DNA of 64,000 nucleotides, taken from Streptococcus australis. Lineage in GTDB: Bacteria; Bacillota; Bacilli; Lactobacillales; Streptococcaceae. The first letter of the stretch is position 1; the number at the start of each line of letters is the position of its first letter. Of the stretch, positions 26,037 to 34,883 are shown one piece after another. The DNA is taken from positions 144,812 to 208,811 of the forward strand of contig NZ_JADNGY010000004.1 of the NCBI RefSeq assembly GCF_015553625.1, read 5' to 3'. The notes under the pieces are model-generated. The model ran no database searches and was not told where the DNA came from. It saw nothing but the letters and a program-made list of their open reading frames with translations. A program made the position numbers and the translations under genes.

Positions 26037-26859
26037 GTTTCAACGAATATTGCTCTTCCTATTTCTGGTCTTAGCAGGGATTGGGATGGAGTTTGAGCTA
26101 GGCTCTCTCTCTCAACAAGAGTTTAGCCAAGTAGCAGGAAGAGATTTGGTATTAAATCTGCTCGTTTTAGCGGTGATTGTCGTTCCTCTTTATCTCTTTA
26201 TTAAGCGACTTGCAAAAAGATTTGAGGTTCCTCTTCTTGTTTTGTGGGCGACCATGTTTGGAGGTGCTTTTGTTGCTGGCTGGCTCAGTTTTTCAGGGAA
26301 CAGCCTCATTGACCATTTCAATAGTCATCTCATTCAGGATGTTAGTACCTTTAATAAATGGACAGATGCTTTGACAGCTCCTTTTGCTGAAGAATTTTTC
26401 AAAGCTCTAGTGGCTTTCTGGATCCTCTTGATTTTGGGTCGCAAGGATTTAAAATCGATTTTAATTGCCGGCTTTGGATCTGGTCTTGGTTTCCAAATCA
26501 TTGAGGATCTTGGTTATGTGGCGCGTCAAACGCGATCTGGAGACCTCTCAGCAGTGACAGAGGCAGTGAACCGCATTTCTGGTGGTTTAGCATCTCATGC
26601 AGTCTACACAGCTGTTGTATCTGTTGGAGCCTTTCTTATCCTATCTCAGTGCACCAAGCAAAAAGAAAAGCTCTTTGGTCTCTGGTGTGTAGTTTCCACG
26701 GTGGCCAATCACTTCTTATGGAACTCTCCATTCTATGAAACAGATCATCGGGTTAATATTTTAGTAGGCTTGCTCTTTGCCTTTCAAGTAGGAACCTTTA
26801 TTGAGGTCGTTCTCTTTGCTCATAAAAATCCGAATCTAAACCTTTTAAAGAAAAATTAA
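26029..26859 (+). CDS. PrsW family intramembrane protease
   Basis: 276 residues with about eight hydrophobic helices. PrsW-type motifs are visible: PFAEEFFKALV (paired Glu and Lys), AGFGSGLGFQIIEDLGYV with the conserved Glu, ASHAVYTAVVS and NHFLW carrying His residues. These proteases cut membrane proteins, in Bacillus an anti-sigma factor, but no anti-sigma factor is nearby. The 8-bp overlap with the dipeptidase gene suggests a shared task such as processing or shedding membrane-anchored surface proteins, which is inference. A terminator follows at 26888. Confidence 0.82.
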   Translation: MNKFQRILLFLFLVLAGIGMEFELGSLSQQEFSQVAGRDLVLNLLVLAVIVVPLYLFIKRLAKRFEVPLLVLWATMFGGAFVAGWLSFSGNSLIDHFNSHLIQDVSTFNKWTDALTAPFAEEFFKALVAFWILLILGRKDLKSILIAGFGSGLGFQIIEDLGYVARQTRSGDLSAVTEAVNRISGGLASHAVYTAVVSVGAFLILSQCTKQKEKLFGLWCVVSTVANHFLWNSPFYETDHRVNILVGLLFAFQVGTFIEVVLFAHKNPNLNLLKKN

Positions 26860-26887
26860 GGAAAAGATTCAGTAGGTATCATACATG

Positions 26888-26922
26888 AAAAAGCTTAGAA
26901 ACTTTTGTTTCTAAGCTTTTTT
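26888..26922. terminator. Bidirectional terminator between convergent genes
   Basis: aaaaagcttagaaac pairs with gtttctaagctttttt around a short loop. A-run on one side and T-run on the other serve both the protease operon (plus) and the nucleotidase gene (minus). Confidence 0.85.
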
Positions 26923-26929
26923 CTAGATT

Positions 26930-29131
26930 CTATTTGCTTTCTTCTTTTTTCTTAAGACCAAAGAAGGCTAAGACGGATGTCAACAGAGCGAGCATGTAGA
27001 TAGCAGGAGAGTCGGAAGTTCCTGTTTCTGGTAGGGTAGCAGAGCCCGCTGTGAATGTTTTAGCGACTGTCACTGACAAGTGATGGTTGTTGGCCTTGAT
27101 CTGTGTATCGTCTTTAGCAGATGTTAAAGTATTCTTTGTTTGGCTAGCTAGCTGATTAGGAGAATTCGTACCAACTAGAGCTGGAATGTATGTTTGATCC
27201 ATTTTACCGGTAGATGGATTAGTTGGTTGAGCATTTTTACCGGTAGATGGGATAACTGGTTGGTCATTGCTTCCTGGGTAGGACTTTGGATTAGCAGGAT
27301 CTGTTCCTTGTTTGATTTCCTCAATATCTGCCACACCATCTCCATCTGTATCTTTGTTAGCAGAAATAGAAATGGTACGAGAATTTGGATTGATGGTTGC
27401 ATAGGCTGTGAGATCTGCCTTAGCAAGGTAATCTGCAAAGGCAACGCCCATGGAAGGACCTTCCTCACGAGCTCCACCTAACATGGTGTAGCCATCCCCA
27501 CCTGCTGCTAAGAAGTCATTGGTAGTCAAGTAGTAATCCTTAGCAAGGTTGAGCGGTTCATATTGACCAGTTTCTGGGTTTTTAATTTCGATATAGAGGA
27601 CGCGTTTTTCAGCTGGTAGGGTTGTATCGTAATAAACTTTCGCTCCAGATACTTGGAGGAAGCCACCGCTTGGTTCAAGAAGGGGTTGACCGTTTTCGTC
27701 AAGAACAGTTTTGCCATCTTTTTCTTGTAAAATAGAGCCAAGAGATTTAGCAAACATATCGGCAATATTTTGACCAGTTACTTTAATTTGAGAGATGGTA
27801 TTCCCAAATGGGAGAACAGCAATAACGTTTCCTTTGGTGATTGGCTTATCTTTTGCAATGGTTTCGCGCAAGCCACCACCGTTGGTTACAGCAAGGTCAG
27901 TCTTGTGACTAAAGCCAGTTTGTCCATATTCGTAGAGGGCATCCGCTACAACATTTCCAAGGTTGGTCTCGCGGACACGGACATTTTCCCGTTGACCATT
28001 TAGTTCTACCGGACTATTGTCACGAACGATTTTTGCATTCTCAGCATCGTACTGTTCCTTGATTTTTTGGACCATGGCAGCTACTTTGGCATTTGGCACG
28101 ACATTTTTGGTTGAAGCTGCTGAAATTTGTTGAGGGTTACCAAGCAATTGGTTGGCTTGGTAAGTAATTTTACCGATATTGTTCAGGTAGCTACCGGTTT
28201 GGTTATAGGTGACATTATCTCCGTATGTGGTTGATTGAACAGTATGGGAATGCCCATCAATAACGGTGACGCGTTTTCCTTTCAGTTTTGAGTTTTTAGA
28301 AAGTTCTTCAGCTAAGGTAGATCCTCGCCATTCGATTGGTGTAGTCGTATCTACTCCCAAGTGAGCAAGGACAACATAGTTTTTGTAAGTCTTGCCTTCT
28401 GCAGTAGCGCGTGCTTCAATTTCATCGATGACCTTGTTTACTTCTGAAATAGGATCTGTAAAGGTAACACCTTGGACATTCTTAGGGTGAGTTTTAGTGG
28501 CTGTTTCAGGCGTTGTCACCCCGATGACGACAAACTCATCCCCAACGACATTCTTATCTTTATCTACAATGGTGGAAGCCTCAAATAAACGAGCACCGTT
28601 GATGTAGGTGTTGGAGCTGAGAAGTGGGAAGTTCAAGATTTCTTTGTATTTCTTAGCCTCATCCAAACCAAAATCGAACTCATGGTTTCCGACTGCCATA
28701 GCATCGTAGCCAATTTCGTTCAAAATTTTAGCTCGTTCTTCCCCTTTTGAACTATTTGAAATCGGTAGTCCTTGGAAGGCATCTCCAGCATCTACGACCA
28801 AAGTAGATGGATTTTTCGCCCGTTCTTCATCGATGACTGCGGCTAATTTAGCATCACCAATCACACCCTTTTCTTCGACGATCCGACCATGGACATCGTT
28901 GGTATGAATGATATTTGCTTCAGGCAAGTCAGCTGAGCTCTCTGTAGCGCCTTCTGAAGTAGCTGTATTAGCTTCTGTTGAAGCAGGAGTAGCAGCATCT
29001 GTAGCATTTGTGGAAGCAGCAGCTACTTCAAGGTTAGTTTCTGGAGCTGTTTGCTCATCTGCAGCTACCTGAGAAGCTAGGAAGGCAGGAGCAAGCAATA
29101 AGATCGGTAAAAGAAGTTTCTTCTTTTTCAT
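26930..29131 (-). CDS. LPXTG-anchored 5'-nucleotidase
   Basis: 733 residues. Signal peptide (MKKKKLLLPILLLAPAFLAS); Ala/Thr/Glu-rich linker (~25-70); metallophosphoesterase domain with NDVHGR, DAGDAFQG, GNHEFDFG and DGHSHT; 5'-nucleotidase C-terminal domain (NLGNVVADALYEYGQ). A calcium-type DTDGDGVADIEEIKQGTDP segment, a stalk and the sortase signal LPETGT with a KKKEESK tail follow. Surface nucleotidases of streptococci make adenosine from AMP, ADP or ATP and can damp host immunity; the specificity here is inferred. A cre-like site covers the -35. It is convergent with the PrsW-type gene. Confidence 0.93.
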   Translation of the reverse strand: MKKKKLLLPILLLAPAFLASQVAADEQTAPETNLEVAAASTNATDAATPASTEANTATSEGATESSADLPEANIIHTNDVHGRIVEEKGVIGDAKLAAVIDEERAKNPSTLVVDAGDAFQGLPISNSSKGEERAKILNEIGYDAMAVGNHEFDFGLDEAKKYKEILNFPLLSSNTYINGARLFEASTIVDKDKNVVGDEFVVIGVTTPETATKTHPKNVQGVTFTDPISEVNKVIDEIEARATAEGKTYKNYVVLAHLGVDTTTPIEWRGSTLAEELSKNSKLKGKRVTVIDGHSHTVQSTTYGDNVTYNQTGSYLNNIGKITYQANQLLGNPQQISAASTKNVVPNAKVAAMVQKIKEQYDAENAKIVRDNSPVELNGQRENVRVRETNLGNVVADALYEYGQTGFSHKTDLAVTNGGGLRETIAKDKPITKGNVIAVLPFGNTISQIKVTGQNIADMFAKSLGSILQEKDGKTVLDENGQPLLEPSGGFLQVSGAKVYYDTTLPAEKRVLYIEIKNPETGQYEPLNLAKDYYLTTNDFLAAGGDGYTMLGGAREEGPSMGVAFADYLAKADLTAYATINPNSRTISISANKDTDGDGVADIEEIKQGTDPANPKSYPGSNDQPVIPSTGKNAQPTNPSTGKMDQTYIPALVGTNSPNQLASQTKNTLTSAKDDTQIKANNHHLSVTVAKTFTAGSATLPETGTSDSPAIYMLALLTSVLAFFGLKKKEESK

Positions 29132-29167
29132 AAACGGTCCTCATTTCTATTTTTTTCCATACTAAAT

Positions 29168-29205
29168 ATTATAGCTAAAAAGGAAAGAAAAGGAAAACGT
29201 TTTCT
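29168..29205 (-). promoter_or_regulatory. Nucleotidase promoter with cre-like site
   Basis: On the minus strand TATAAT lies at 29173-29168. The -35 position (29196-29191, TTTCCT, 17-bp spacer) is covered by the palindromic GGAAAACGTTTTCT (29192-29205), one mismatch from the cre consensus. Confidence 0.6.
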
Positions 29206-29263
29206 GATAGTTGGGCAAATAATCTTGTGAGAGCGTTTAGGTTCCAGCTAATTGCTCTTATCC

Positions 29264-29289
29264 ATAAAAAAAGAAAACTGTCGTTTTCT
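29264..29289 (-). terminator. Terminator of the tetR-like gene
   Basis: Read on the minus strand, agaaaac / gttttct arms (29289-29283 and 29278-29272) run into a U-run. Confidence 0.7.
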
Positions 29290-29296
29290 CATTTTC

Positions 29297-29857
29297 TTAT
29301 TCAGTTATGGGTTGGTTCCAAGTGGTAAAGTCAGTTACACTTAATACGACTGTAGCGATTTCAATCGGCTCTTCTTTTGCACCAGTTGACAACCATTTTG
29401 TGATTACGGCTTCAATCGTAGCTGCAAAGATCTCAACAGCATACTTATAAGGAACTTGGAATTTATTAACCAAGTGGTCTTTGGCGTGTGGAGTATCGTC
29501 AAGAAGTTGCAGGGTGAAATTTTTCATTAGAAAATGAAACTCTTGGTAATCCATCTGCATCAAGGCATAGATAAAGTCATAATTATCTTGAATATATTGA
29601 AGTGAGGCAAGAAAATTTGCTCGATTGACGGTGCTTGTAGCGAAAAGTTCTCCCAACTCGCCTAAAAGTTCAGATTTTAGCTGGTTGAACATATCTTGTT
29701 TGTCTACATAATGGAGGTAAAAGGTACCTCGATTAATGCCGGCTTCCTTTGTTAGTTGGCTAATTGTAAGACTTTCAAGTGATTGTTCAAGAAGCAGGCG
29801 TGATAGGGCGCTTCGGATAGCATTTTTAGAATTCGTTTTTCTCTTTTTTCGGGTCAT
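29297..29857 (-). CDS. TetR/AcrR family transcriptional regulator
   Basis: 186 residues from the ATG at 29857, preceded by AAAGGAGGA; an upstream in-frame ATG at 29908 lacks one. The N-terminal helix-turn-helix (LTISQLTKEAGINRGTFYLHYVDK, ~residues 33-56) is typical of the TetR family and of its TetR_C branch common in Firmicutes. It is divergent from the ABC/FtsX-type transporter genes, so it is the likely repressor of that operon. The ligand is unknown. A terminator follows. Confidence 0.88.
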   Translation of the reverse strand: MTRKKRKTNSKNAIRSALSRLLLEQSLESLTISQLTKEAGINRGTFYLHYVDKQDMFNQLKSELLGELGELFATSTVNRANFLASLQYIQDNYDFIYALMQMDYQEFHFLMKNFTLQLLDDTPHAKDHLVNKFQVPYKYAVEIFAATIEAVITKWLSTGAKEEPIEIATVVLSVTDFTTWNQPITE

Positions 29858-30131
29858 AGTTCCTCCTTTATCATGTATTTGGTATAAATGTTGTTCACTA
29901 ATCATCATATTATACAGAAATCAAATTTATTCATCAACAGAATAAAATTTTAGTATCATTCTATAAGTCTAAATGGCTTGAAATCAGGTCTTATTCTTAT
30001 ACTGTAAAAGCCATTTTGGAAGGATTATAAAATTTTTTCCCAGATCTACTTTCAAAGGGGCTATTATATAAAAATGAAAGAAAAACTTGAAATATCAGTT
30101 ATTTAAACGATCATAACAATTCATACTTATT

Positions 30132-30140
30132 TGTTATTAT
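30132..30140 (+). promoter_or_regulatory. Extended -10 promoter of the 10-codon ORF
   Basis: TGT-TATTAT, 27 bp before the mini-ORF start; no good -35. Confidence 0.4.
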
Positions 30141-30166
30141 ATCACAAACTAAGGAGAGGAGGGCAG

Positions 30167-30199
30167 ATGATGCTTGGAGATTTCTATATCAGGAACTAG
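30167..30199 (+). CDS. 10-codon ORF, candidate leader peptide
   Basis: MMLGDFYIRN-stop with two adjacent ATGs and a strong AAGGAGAGGAGGG site upstream. Its stop codon is the first base triplet of a terminator stem (30197-30230). Position ahead of an ABC operon and linkage to a terminator resemble a leader-peptide attenuator; a free small peptide is possible. Confidence 0.4.
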   Translation: MMLGDFYIRN

Positions 30200-30230
30200 A
30201 TAAGATCAAGCTTTTTCCTTGTCTATTTTT
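30197..30230 (+). terminator. Terminator overlapping the 10-codon ORF stop
   Basis: tagataag 30197-30204 pairs (one G:U) with cttgtcta 30218-30225, then TTTTT to 30229. Confidence 0.55.
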
Positions 30231-30335
30231 GCATAGAAAAGTATTAGTTTATTGGATAGCTTTATTCATAAAATAGAGGAAATGCATCCCTCACAAATTT
30301 CTTGTTTTTTAGTCGTTTTAAGGGATTGATTGTTC

Positions 30336-30364
30336 TTGGTCTTCCGGTAAAAAAGGACTATAAT
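30336..30364 (+). promoter_or_regulatory. Promoter of the ABC/FtsX-type operon
   Basis: TTGGTC (30336-30341), 17 bp, TATAAT (30359-30364); start codon 36 bp later. Confidence 0.65.
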
Positions 30365-30400
30365 AAAGATAGGAACTTGTGTTTAAGTGGGAGAAAAGAT

Positions 30401-31102
30401 ATGGCTTATATTGAGATGAAACATAGTTATAAACGCTATCCGTCAGGAGAAACTGACATCATTGCCAATAAAGATGTTACTTTTGAAATTGAGAAAGGCG
30501 AATTGGTCATCATTTTGGGGGCATCAGGCGCAGGAAAATCAACAGTCCTCAATATTTTGGGAGGTATGGATACCAATGATGAAGGGGAGGTTTTAGTGGA
30601 TGGGAAAGCCATCTCAAGCTTCTCCTCGCACCAACGAACGGATTATCGCAGAAATGATGTTGGCTTTGTCTTCCAGTTTTATAATCTCATCCCTAATTTG
30701 ACAGCCAAGGAAAATGTTGAGCTGGCTTCTGAAATTGTTTCTGATGCCTTAGATCCTGAACAAGTCTTGAGAGAGGTTGGATTGGGTGAGCGTTTGAACA
30801 ACTTTCCAGCCCAGCTATCTGGTGGGGAACAACAACGGGTAGCCATTGCGCGCGCAGTGGCTAAGAACCCTAAGATTCTCCTTTGTGATGAACCAACAGG
30901 GGCTTTAGACTACCAAACCGGTAAACAGGTTTTAAAGATTCTTCAGGACATGTCTCGTAAAAAAGGGGCAACAGTGATTATCGTCACTCATAATGCTTCT
31001 TTAGCGCCAATAGCCGATCGTGTCATTCAGATGCATGATGCTCAAGTAAAATCGGTGACCATCCATAACACTCCACTAGATATCGATAGCCTAGAGTATT
31101 AG
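30401..31102 (+). CDS. ABC transporter ATP-binding protein (MacB/LolD type)
   Basis: 233 residues. Walker [11 protein letters not shown]-loop [21 protein letters not shown], signature LSGGEQQR, Walker [13 protein letters not shown] and the H-loop IIVTHN are intact. This is the MacB/LolD/FtsE class that partners FtsX-like permeases and drives mechanotransmission rather than conventional uptake. The ATG at 30401 was chosen because the promoter TATAAT lies between it and upstream in-frame starts. It is followed 11 bp later by its permease; a divergent TetR regulator is the likely controller. Confidence 0.93.
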   Translation: MAYIEMKHSYKRYPSGETDIIANKDVTFEIEKGELVIILGASGAGKSTVLNILGGMDTNDEGEVLVDGKAISSFSSHQRTDYRRNDVGFVFQFYNLIPNLTAKENVELASEIVSDALDPEQVLREVGLGERLNNFPAQLSGGEQQRVAIARAVAKNPKILLCDEPTGALDYQTGKQVLKILQDMSRKKGATVIIVTHNASLAPIADRVIQMHDAQVKSVTIHNTPLDIDSLEY

Positions 31103-31113
31103 GGAGGTTGTTC

Positions 31114-33831
31114 ATGAAGCGAAAAGTATATTGGAAAGATCTATTCCATTCTTTTACTAGTTCCAAAGGGCGCTTTTTATCCATTTTAACACTGATGATG
31201 CTAGGAACCTTAGCCCTCGTCGGTTTAAAAGTAACGACCCCAAATATGCATCGGACTGCCCAACGCTTTATTGACCAACAAGAGATGTTGGACCTAGCAG
31301 TAATGGGGGATTTTGGTTTGGACAAGACTGATCAAGAGGAACTGAGAGGCTTGACTGGGGCTCGCTTGGAATTTTCCTACTTGACGGATGTGACAATAGA
31401 TGGAAAGGACAAGGCTATTCGACTTTTTTCCACTCCAGAAGCCATCTCGCGCTTTCAGCTGACTTCAGGGCGACTTCCGCAGAAACAAGATGAGGTAGCT
31501 CTAGCAGCATTTTGGAAAGATAGTTACCAGATTGGGGATCAGATAAGTATCCATGCAAAGGCAGGAAGTCCATCTGTTCTAAAGTCAAAAAATTATCGAA
31601 TTGTTGGCTTTGTAAAGTCTGCTGAGATGTGGTCCGAAAAAGACTTGGGACAAGCTACGAGTGGAAGTGGTTCCTTAGATGCTTATGGGGTCCTCTCAAA
31701 AGGAGCCTTTACTAGTCCTGTTTATAGCCTTGCTCGGATTCGGTTTGATGATTTGAGGGGGCTAAACCCATTCTCAACTAGCTACCAAGATCGTCTGGCC
31801 TCCCATCAAAAGGAGCTGGAAAAACTCCTAGCTGGAAATGGACAGGAGCGCTATCGAAAACTTCAGGCTGATGGGAAACAAAAGATCAAAAAAGGCCAAG
31901 AAGAACTCGATGGTGCAAACAAACGGTTAGCAGAAGCGCGTGAAAAGGCAGGCCAAGCACAGACACAATTGACGGAGCAAGCCAATAAACTAAATCAGCT
32001 TTCTACACTCTTTCCCAAAGAAGAATTAGAAGCGAGACGACGCGAGTTGGCAGAAGCCCAAAAGCAACTAGATCAGGAATTGGTCAACATACAGACGGGT
32101 GAATCAGAACTAGCAACTAAACAAAAGGACCTGGAAAAGACAAAGGAAGAATTAGAGAATCTAGCTCTACCAAACTATCATGTTTACGATCGAAAAACCA
32201 TTCCAGGCGGACAGGGTTACCTCATGTATAGTAATGCCAGTGCCAGTATCTCCGAGGTAGGCAATCTATTTCCTGTGGTGCTCTACGCAGTCGCTGCCAT
32301 GGTCACCTTTACGACCATGACTCGTTTTGTTGATGAAGAATGGAGCCATGCTGGCTTGTTCAAAGCCTTGGGCTATCGAACGAAAGATATCTTGGCAAAG
32401 TTTCTCCTGTATGGCTTTGTTGCTGGAACAGTTGGGACAGGCCTAGGAACTCTTATCGGTCATTATGTTCTATCGGGGACCATTTCGCAAATTATCACTC
32501 AGGGGATGGTCGTAGGACCAAGCCAACAATATTTTTATTGGTCCTATACTTTGTTAGCCTTAGGACTTTCTCTCCTTTCTAGTGTCTTTCCAGCTTATTT
32601 GGTTGCTAGAAGAGAATTGAAGGAAGAGGCCAGTCTGCTCCTACTCCCCAAACCACCAGTTTCTGGATCCAGTATTTTGCTTGAGCGCTGTCGTTTTGTG
32701 TGGAAACGTCTTAGTTTCACTCAAAAGGTGACAGTAAGGAATATTTTTCGTTACAAACAGCGGATGATTATGACTATCTTTGGTGTTGCTGGTTCGGTAG
32801 CCCTTCTCTTTGCGGGTCTGGGAATTCAATCATCTGTCGGTGAAGTACCCCAACGTCAGTTTGGGGAAATCCTTAAATACGATATGATTCTCTCGATCAA
32901 ATCCAGTCTGACAGACGAAGAGGAACAATCCTTGAAGAAGCGCTTGAAGCAGGCAGATATAAAAGAAACAGAAGCCATTTTTACAAAACGACTGGAGGCT
33001 TCTTATCCATCCGGACTTGGAAAGCAAACAGTTACATTAATGGTATCATCAAAAAACAGCTTGGAACCTTTTATCAGTCTCCGCTCAGAAGAGGGAGGAC
33101 TCGACCTATCCAATGGGGCGGTGATTAGTAGTAAATTAGCGCAATTAGCTAAGGTGGGAGTTGGGGATGACTTACGGCTAGATGGTCATAAGATTAGGGT
33201 AGCTGCGATTACTGAAAATTATGTAGGCCATTTCGTCTATATGAATCAAGCAAACTATCAGAAAATCTATGGAAAAAAGGCTAAGAAGAATGCCTATTTG
33301 GTCCGATTACAGTCACCTTCGCATCAGTCGGTCCAGAAGGTCAGTCGGGACATGATGGAAGATGGAGCCGTGCTTGCTGTCACGCAAAACACTTCCTTGA
33401 TTTCTCTCTTTCATTCCGTAGCCCAATCATTGAATAAGACCATGATGATTTTAGTTCTAGTATCTATTTTGCTGGCGATTGTTATTTTATACAATTTAAC
33501 CAATATCAATGTTGCAGAACGAATCCGTGAGTTATCAACCATAAAGGTATTAGGTTTTCATCATCAAGAAGTCACACTTTATATTTATCGAGAAACCATC
33601 CTTTTATCTCTTGTTGGGATAGGATTGGGCCTGGTAGGAGGCTATTATCTCCATCGCTTCTTGATTGCCATGATAGCCCCAGATGCCATTCTCTTTTATC
33701 CACGAGTAGCTCTTGGTGTCTATCTTTATCCTATTGTTGGTGTCATTCTGATCCTAGCTATTCTAGGAATCTTGGTCAATCGCCATCTACGCAAGGTAGA
33801 TATGCTGGAGGCTTTGAAATCTGTTGAATAG
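31114..33831 (+). CDS. FtsX-like ABC permease with coiled-coil ectodomain
   Basis: 905 residues. An N-terminal helix (~20-40) is followed by a large extracytoplasmic region including a coiled coil (~250-350, many LAEAREKA/QLDQEL heptads). A helix cluster (~385-520), a second ectodomain (~560-750) and three terminal helices follow. Two FtsX-like permease modules are therefore present in one chain. The ATG at 31114 has GGGAGG 6 nt upstream. Such systems act in envelope stress, peptide resistance or lipoprotein handling; the substrate is unknown. The terminator is at 33837. Confidence 0.88.
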   Translation: MKRKVYWKDLFHSFTSSKGRFLSILTLMMLGTLALVGLKVTTPNMHRTAQRFIDQQEMLDLAVMGDFGLDKTDQEELRGLTGARLEFSYLTDVTIDGKDKAIRLFSTPEAISRFQLTSGRLPQKQDEVALAAFWKDSYQIGDQISIHAKAGSPSVLKSKNYRIVGFVKSAEMWSEKDLGQATSGSGSLDAYGVLSKGAFTSPVYSLARIRFDDLRGLNPFSTSYQDRLASHQKELEKLLAGNGQERYRKLQADGKQKIKKGQEELDGANKRLAEAREKAGQAQTQLTEQANKLNQLSTLFPKEELEARRRELAEAQKQLDQELVNIQTGESELATKQKDLEKTKEELENLALPNYHVYDRKTIPGGQGYLMYSNASASISEVGNLFPVVLYAVAAMVTFTTMTRFVDEEWSHAGLFKALGYRTKDILAKFLLYGFVAGTVGTGLGTLIGHYVLSGTISQIITQGMVVGPSQQYFYWSYTLLALGLSLLSSVFPAYLVARRELKEEASLLLLPKPPVSGSSILLERCRFVWKRLSFTQKVTVRNIFRYKQRMIMTIFGVAGSVALLFAGLGIQSSVGEVPQRQFGEILKYDMILSIKSSLTDEEEQSLKKRLKQADIKETEAIFTKRLEASYPSGLGKQTVTLMVSSKNSLEPFISLRSEEGGLDLSNGAVISSKLAQLAKVGVGDDLRLDGHKIRVAAITENYVGHFVYMNQANYQKIYGKKAKKNAYLVRLQSPSHQSVQKVSRDMMEDGAVLAVTQNTSLISLFHSVAQSLNKTMMILVLVSILLAIVILYNLTNINVAERIRELSTIKVLGFHHQEVTLYIYRETILLSLVGIGLGLVGGYYLHRFLIAMIAPDAILFYPRVALGVYLYPIVGVILILAILGILVNRHLRKVDMLEALKSVE

Positions 33832-33836
33832 AAAAT

Positions 33837-33864
33837 AAACTTCTACCCAAGGGTGGAAGTTTTT
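33837..33864 (+). terminator. Terminator of the ABC/FtsX-type operon
   Basis: aacttc(t)accc pairs with gggtggaagtt around a 3-nt loop, then a T-run. Confidence 0.75.
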
Positions 33865-33872
33865 AATAGCTT

Positions 33873-33881
33873 TGGTATAAT
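33873..33881 (+). promoter_or_regulatory. Promoter of the phosphoesterase gene
   Basis: Perfect extended -10 TGG-TATAAT, 19 bp before the ATG. Confidence 0.7.
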
Positions 33882-33899
33882 GAGAAAAGGAGAAGAGAC

Positions 33900-34742
33900 A
33901 TGATAAAAATTGCTTTGCTTTCGGATATACATGGGAATACAACTGCTTTAGAGGCTGTGCTTGCAGATGCCAAGCGTGCAGGTGTAGAAGAATACTGGTT
34001 ATTAGGAGATGTCCTTATGCCAGGGACTGGTAGACGCCATCTCTTGAACCTTCTTGAGGAACTGCCCATTACCGTACAGATTCTAGGAAATTGGGAAGAT
34101 AGCTTGTGGCGAGCGATGAAGGGATTGCTGGATCCATCAAGGGCTAGTCACCGTTATTTGATGCGCCATTGCCAATATATTCTTGAAGAGATTCGACCAG
34201 AAGAAATAGAGTCTATGCAAAGTCTGCCCATGCAAGTGCATCGGGAAGTTTCTGGATTAAGAGTGGGCATCACCCATCATTTGCCGGACAAAAACTGGGG
34301 ACGAGAATTGATTCATATAGGGGACCAGAAAGATTTTGATCGCCTCGTAAGCAATCCTCCATGTGATATAGCAGTCTATGGCCATATCCATCAGCAGTTT
34401 TTCCGATATGGAAGTGGTGGAGAGCTCATCTTGAATCCGGGCTCCATCGGACAACCCTTCTTTTTGCAGGCCAATCTTCGAAAGGATCTTCGTGCCATGT
34501 ATGCCATCCTAGAGTTTGATGACCGGGGCTTGAAAGATGTTGACTTTCGGCGGGTGACCTATGATATTGAGAGAGAACTCCAACTGGCCAAGGATCTGAA
34601 ACTCCCTTACTTCCAAGTTTACTATGAAAGTTTAGTCAATGGAATCCACCATACCCATAATCATGAGCTTCTACATGAAATAGCTCAGCGAGAGGGACAT
34701 AATGTAGAAGTAGACGCATGGTTAAGGGAGTTTTTCAACTAG
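33900..34742 (+). CDS. Metallophosphoesterase (YfcE-like family)
   Basis: 280 residues of the calcineurin-like phosphoesterase fold. Metal-site motifs are LLSDIHGN (residues ~6-13), LLGDVLMPGTG, GNWEDS, THHLPD and VYGHIHQQ. The third motif has Trp-Glu where the classical GNHD/E has His, so catalytic His is absent or replaced, a known variation among small bacterial phosphodiesterases. The C-terminal ~60 residues are an extra helical part. It is monocistronic with an extended -10 promoter. The substrate is unknown. Confidence 0.82.
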   Translation: MIKIALLSDIHGNTTALEAVLADAKRAGVEEYWLLGDVLMPGTGRRHLLNLLEELPITVQILGNWEDSLWRAMKGLLDPSRASHRYLMRHCQYILEEIRPEEIESMQSLPMQVHREVSGLRVGITHHLPDKNWGRELIHIGDQKDFDRLVSNPPCDIAVYGHIHQQFFRYGSGGELILNPGSIGQPFFLQANLRKDLRAMYAILEFDDRGLKDVDFRRVTYDIERELQLAKDLKLPYFQVYYESLVNGIHHTHNHELLHEIAQREGHNVEVDAWLREFFN

Positions 34743-34778
34743 TGTAACAGTTGACATTACAACAAATTAGGGTATAAT
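34743..34778 (+). promoter_or_regulatory. Consensus promoter with dyad operator, rrf2-like gene
   Basis: TTGACA (34751-34756), 16 bp, TATAAT (34773-34778). The inverted repeat TGTAA-N9-TTACA (34743-34761) straddles the -35. A strong promoter with an overlapping dyad fits tight autorepression. Confidence 0.7.
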
Positions 34779-34883
34779 AGACTAAAAGAAAGAACTCTAA
34801 CGTCGGAAGAATAAATGTACTAGTTACTAATGGCTTTATACCCAGTTTAAAACATTCCTACCTGGATGGAAGAGAGGATAGCA

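Larger units (their letters stand above)
29858..30400. other. Regulatory region between tetR-like gene and ABC operon
   Basis: About 540 bp without a large gene. It holds an inverted repeat aaatggct 29971-29978 / agccattt 30009-30016 (30-bp loop), a putative short transcription unit with a 10-codon ORF (30132-30230) and the ABC operon promoter (30336-30364). No clear TetR operator palindrome was recognised. Confidence 0.6.
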
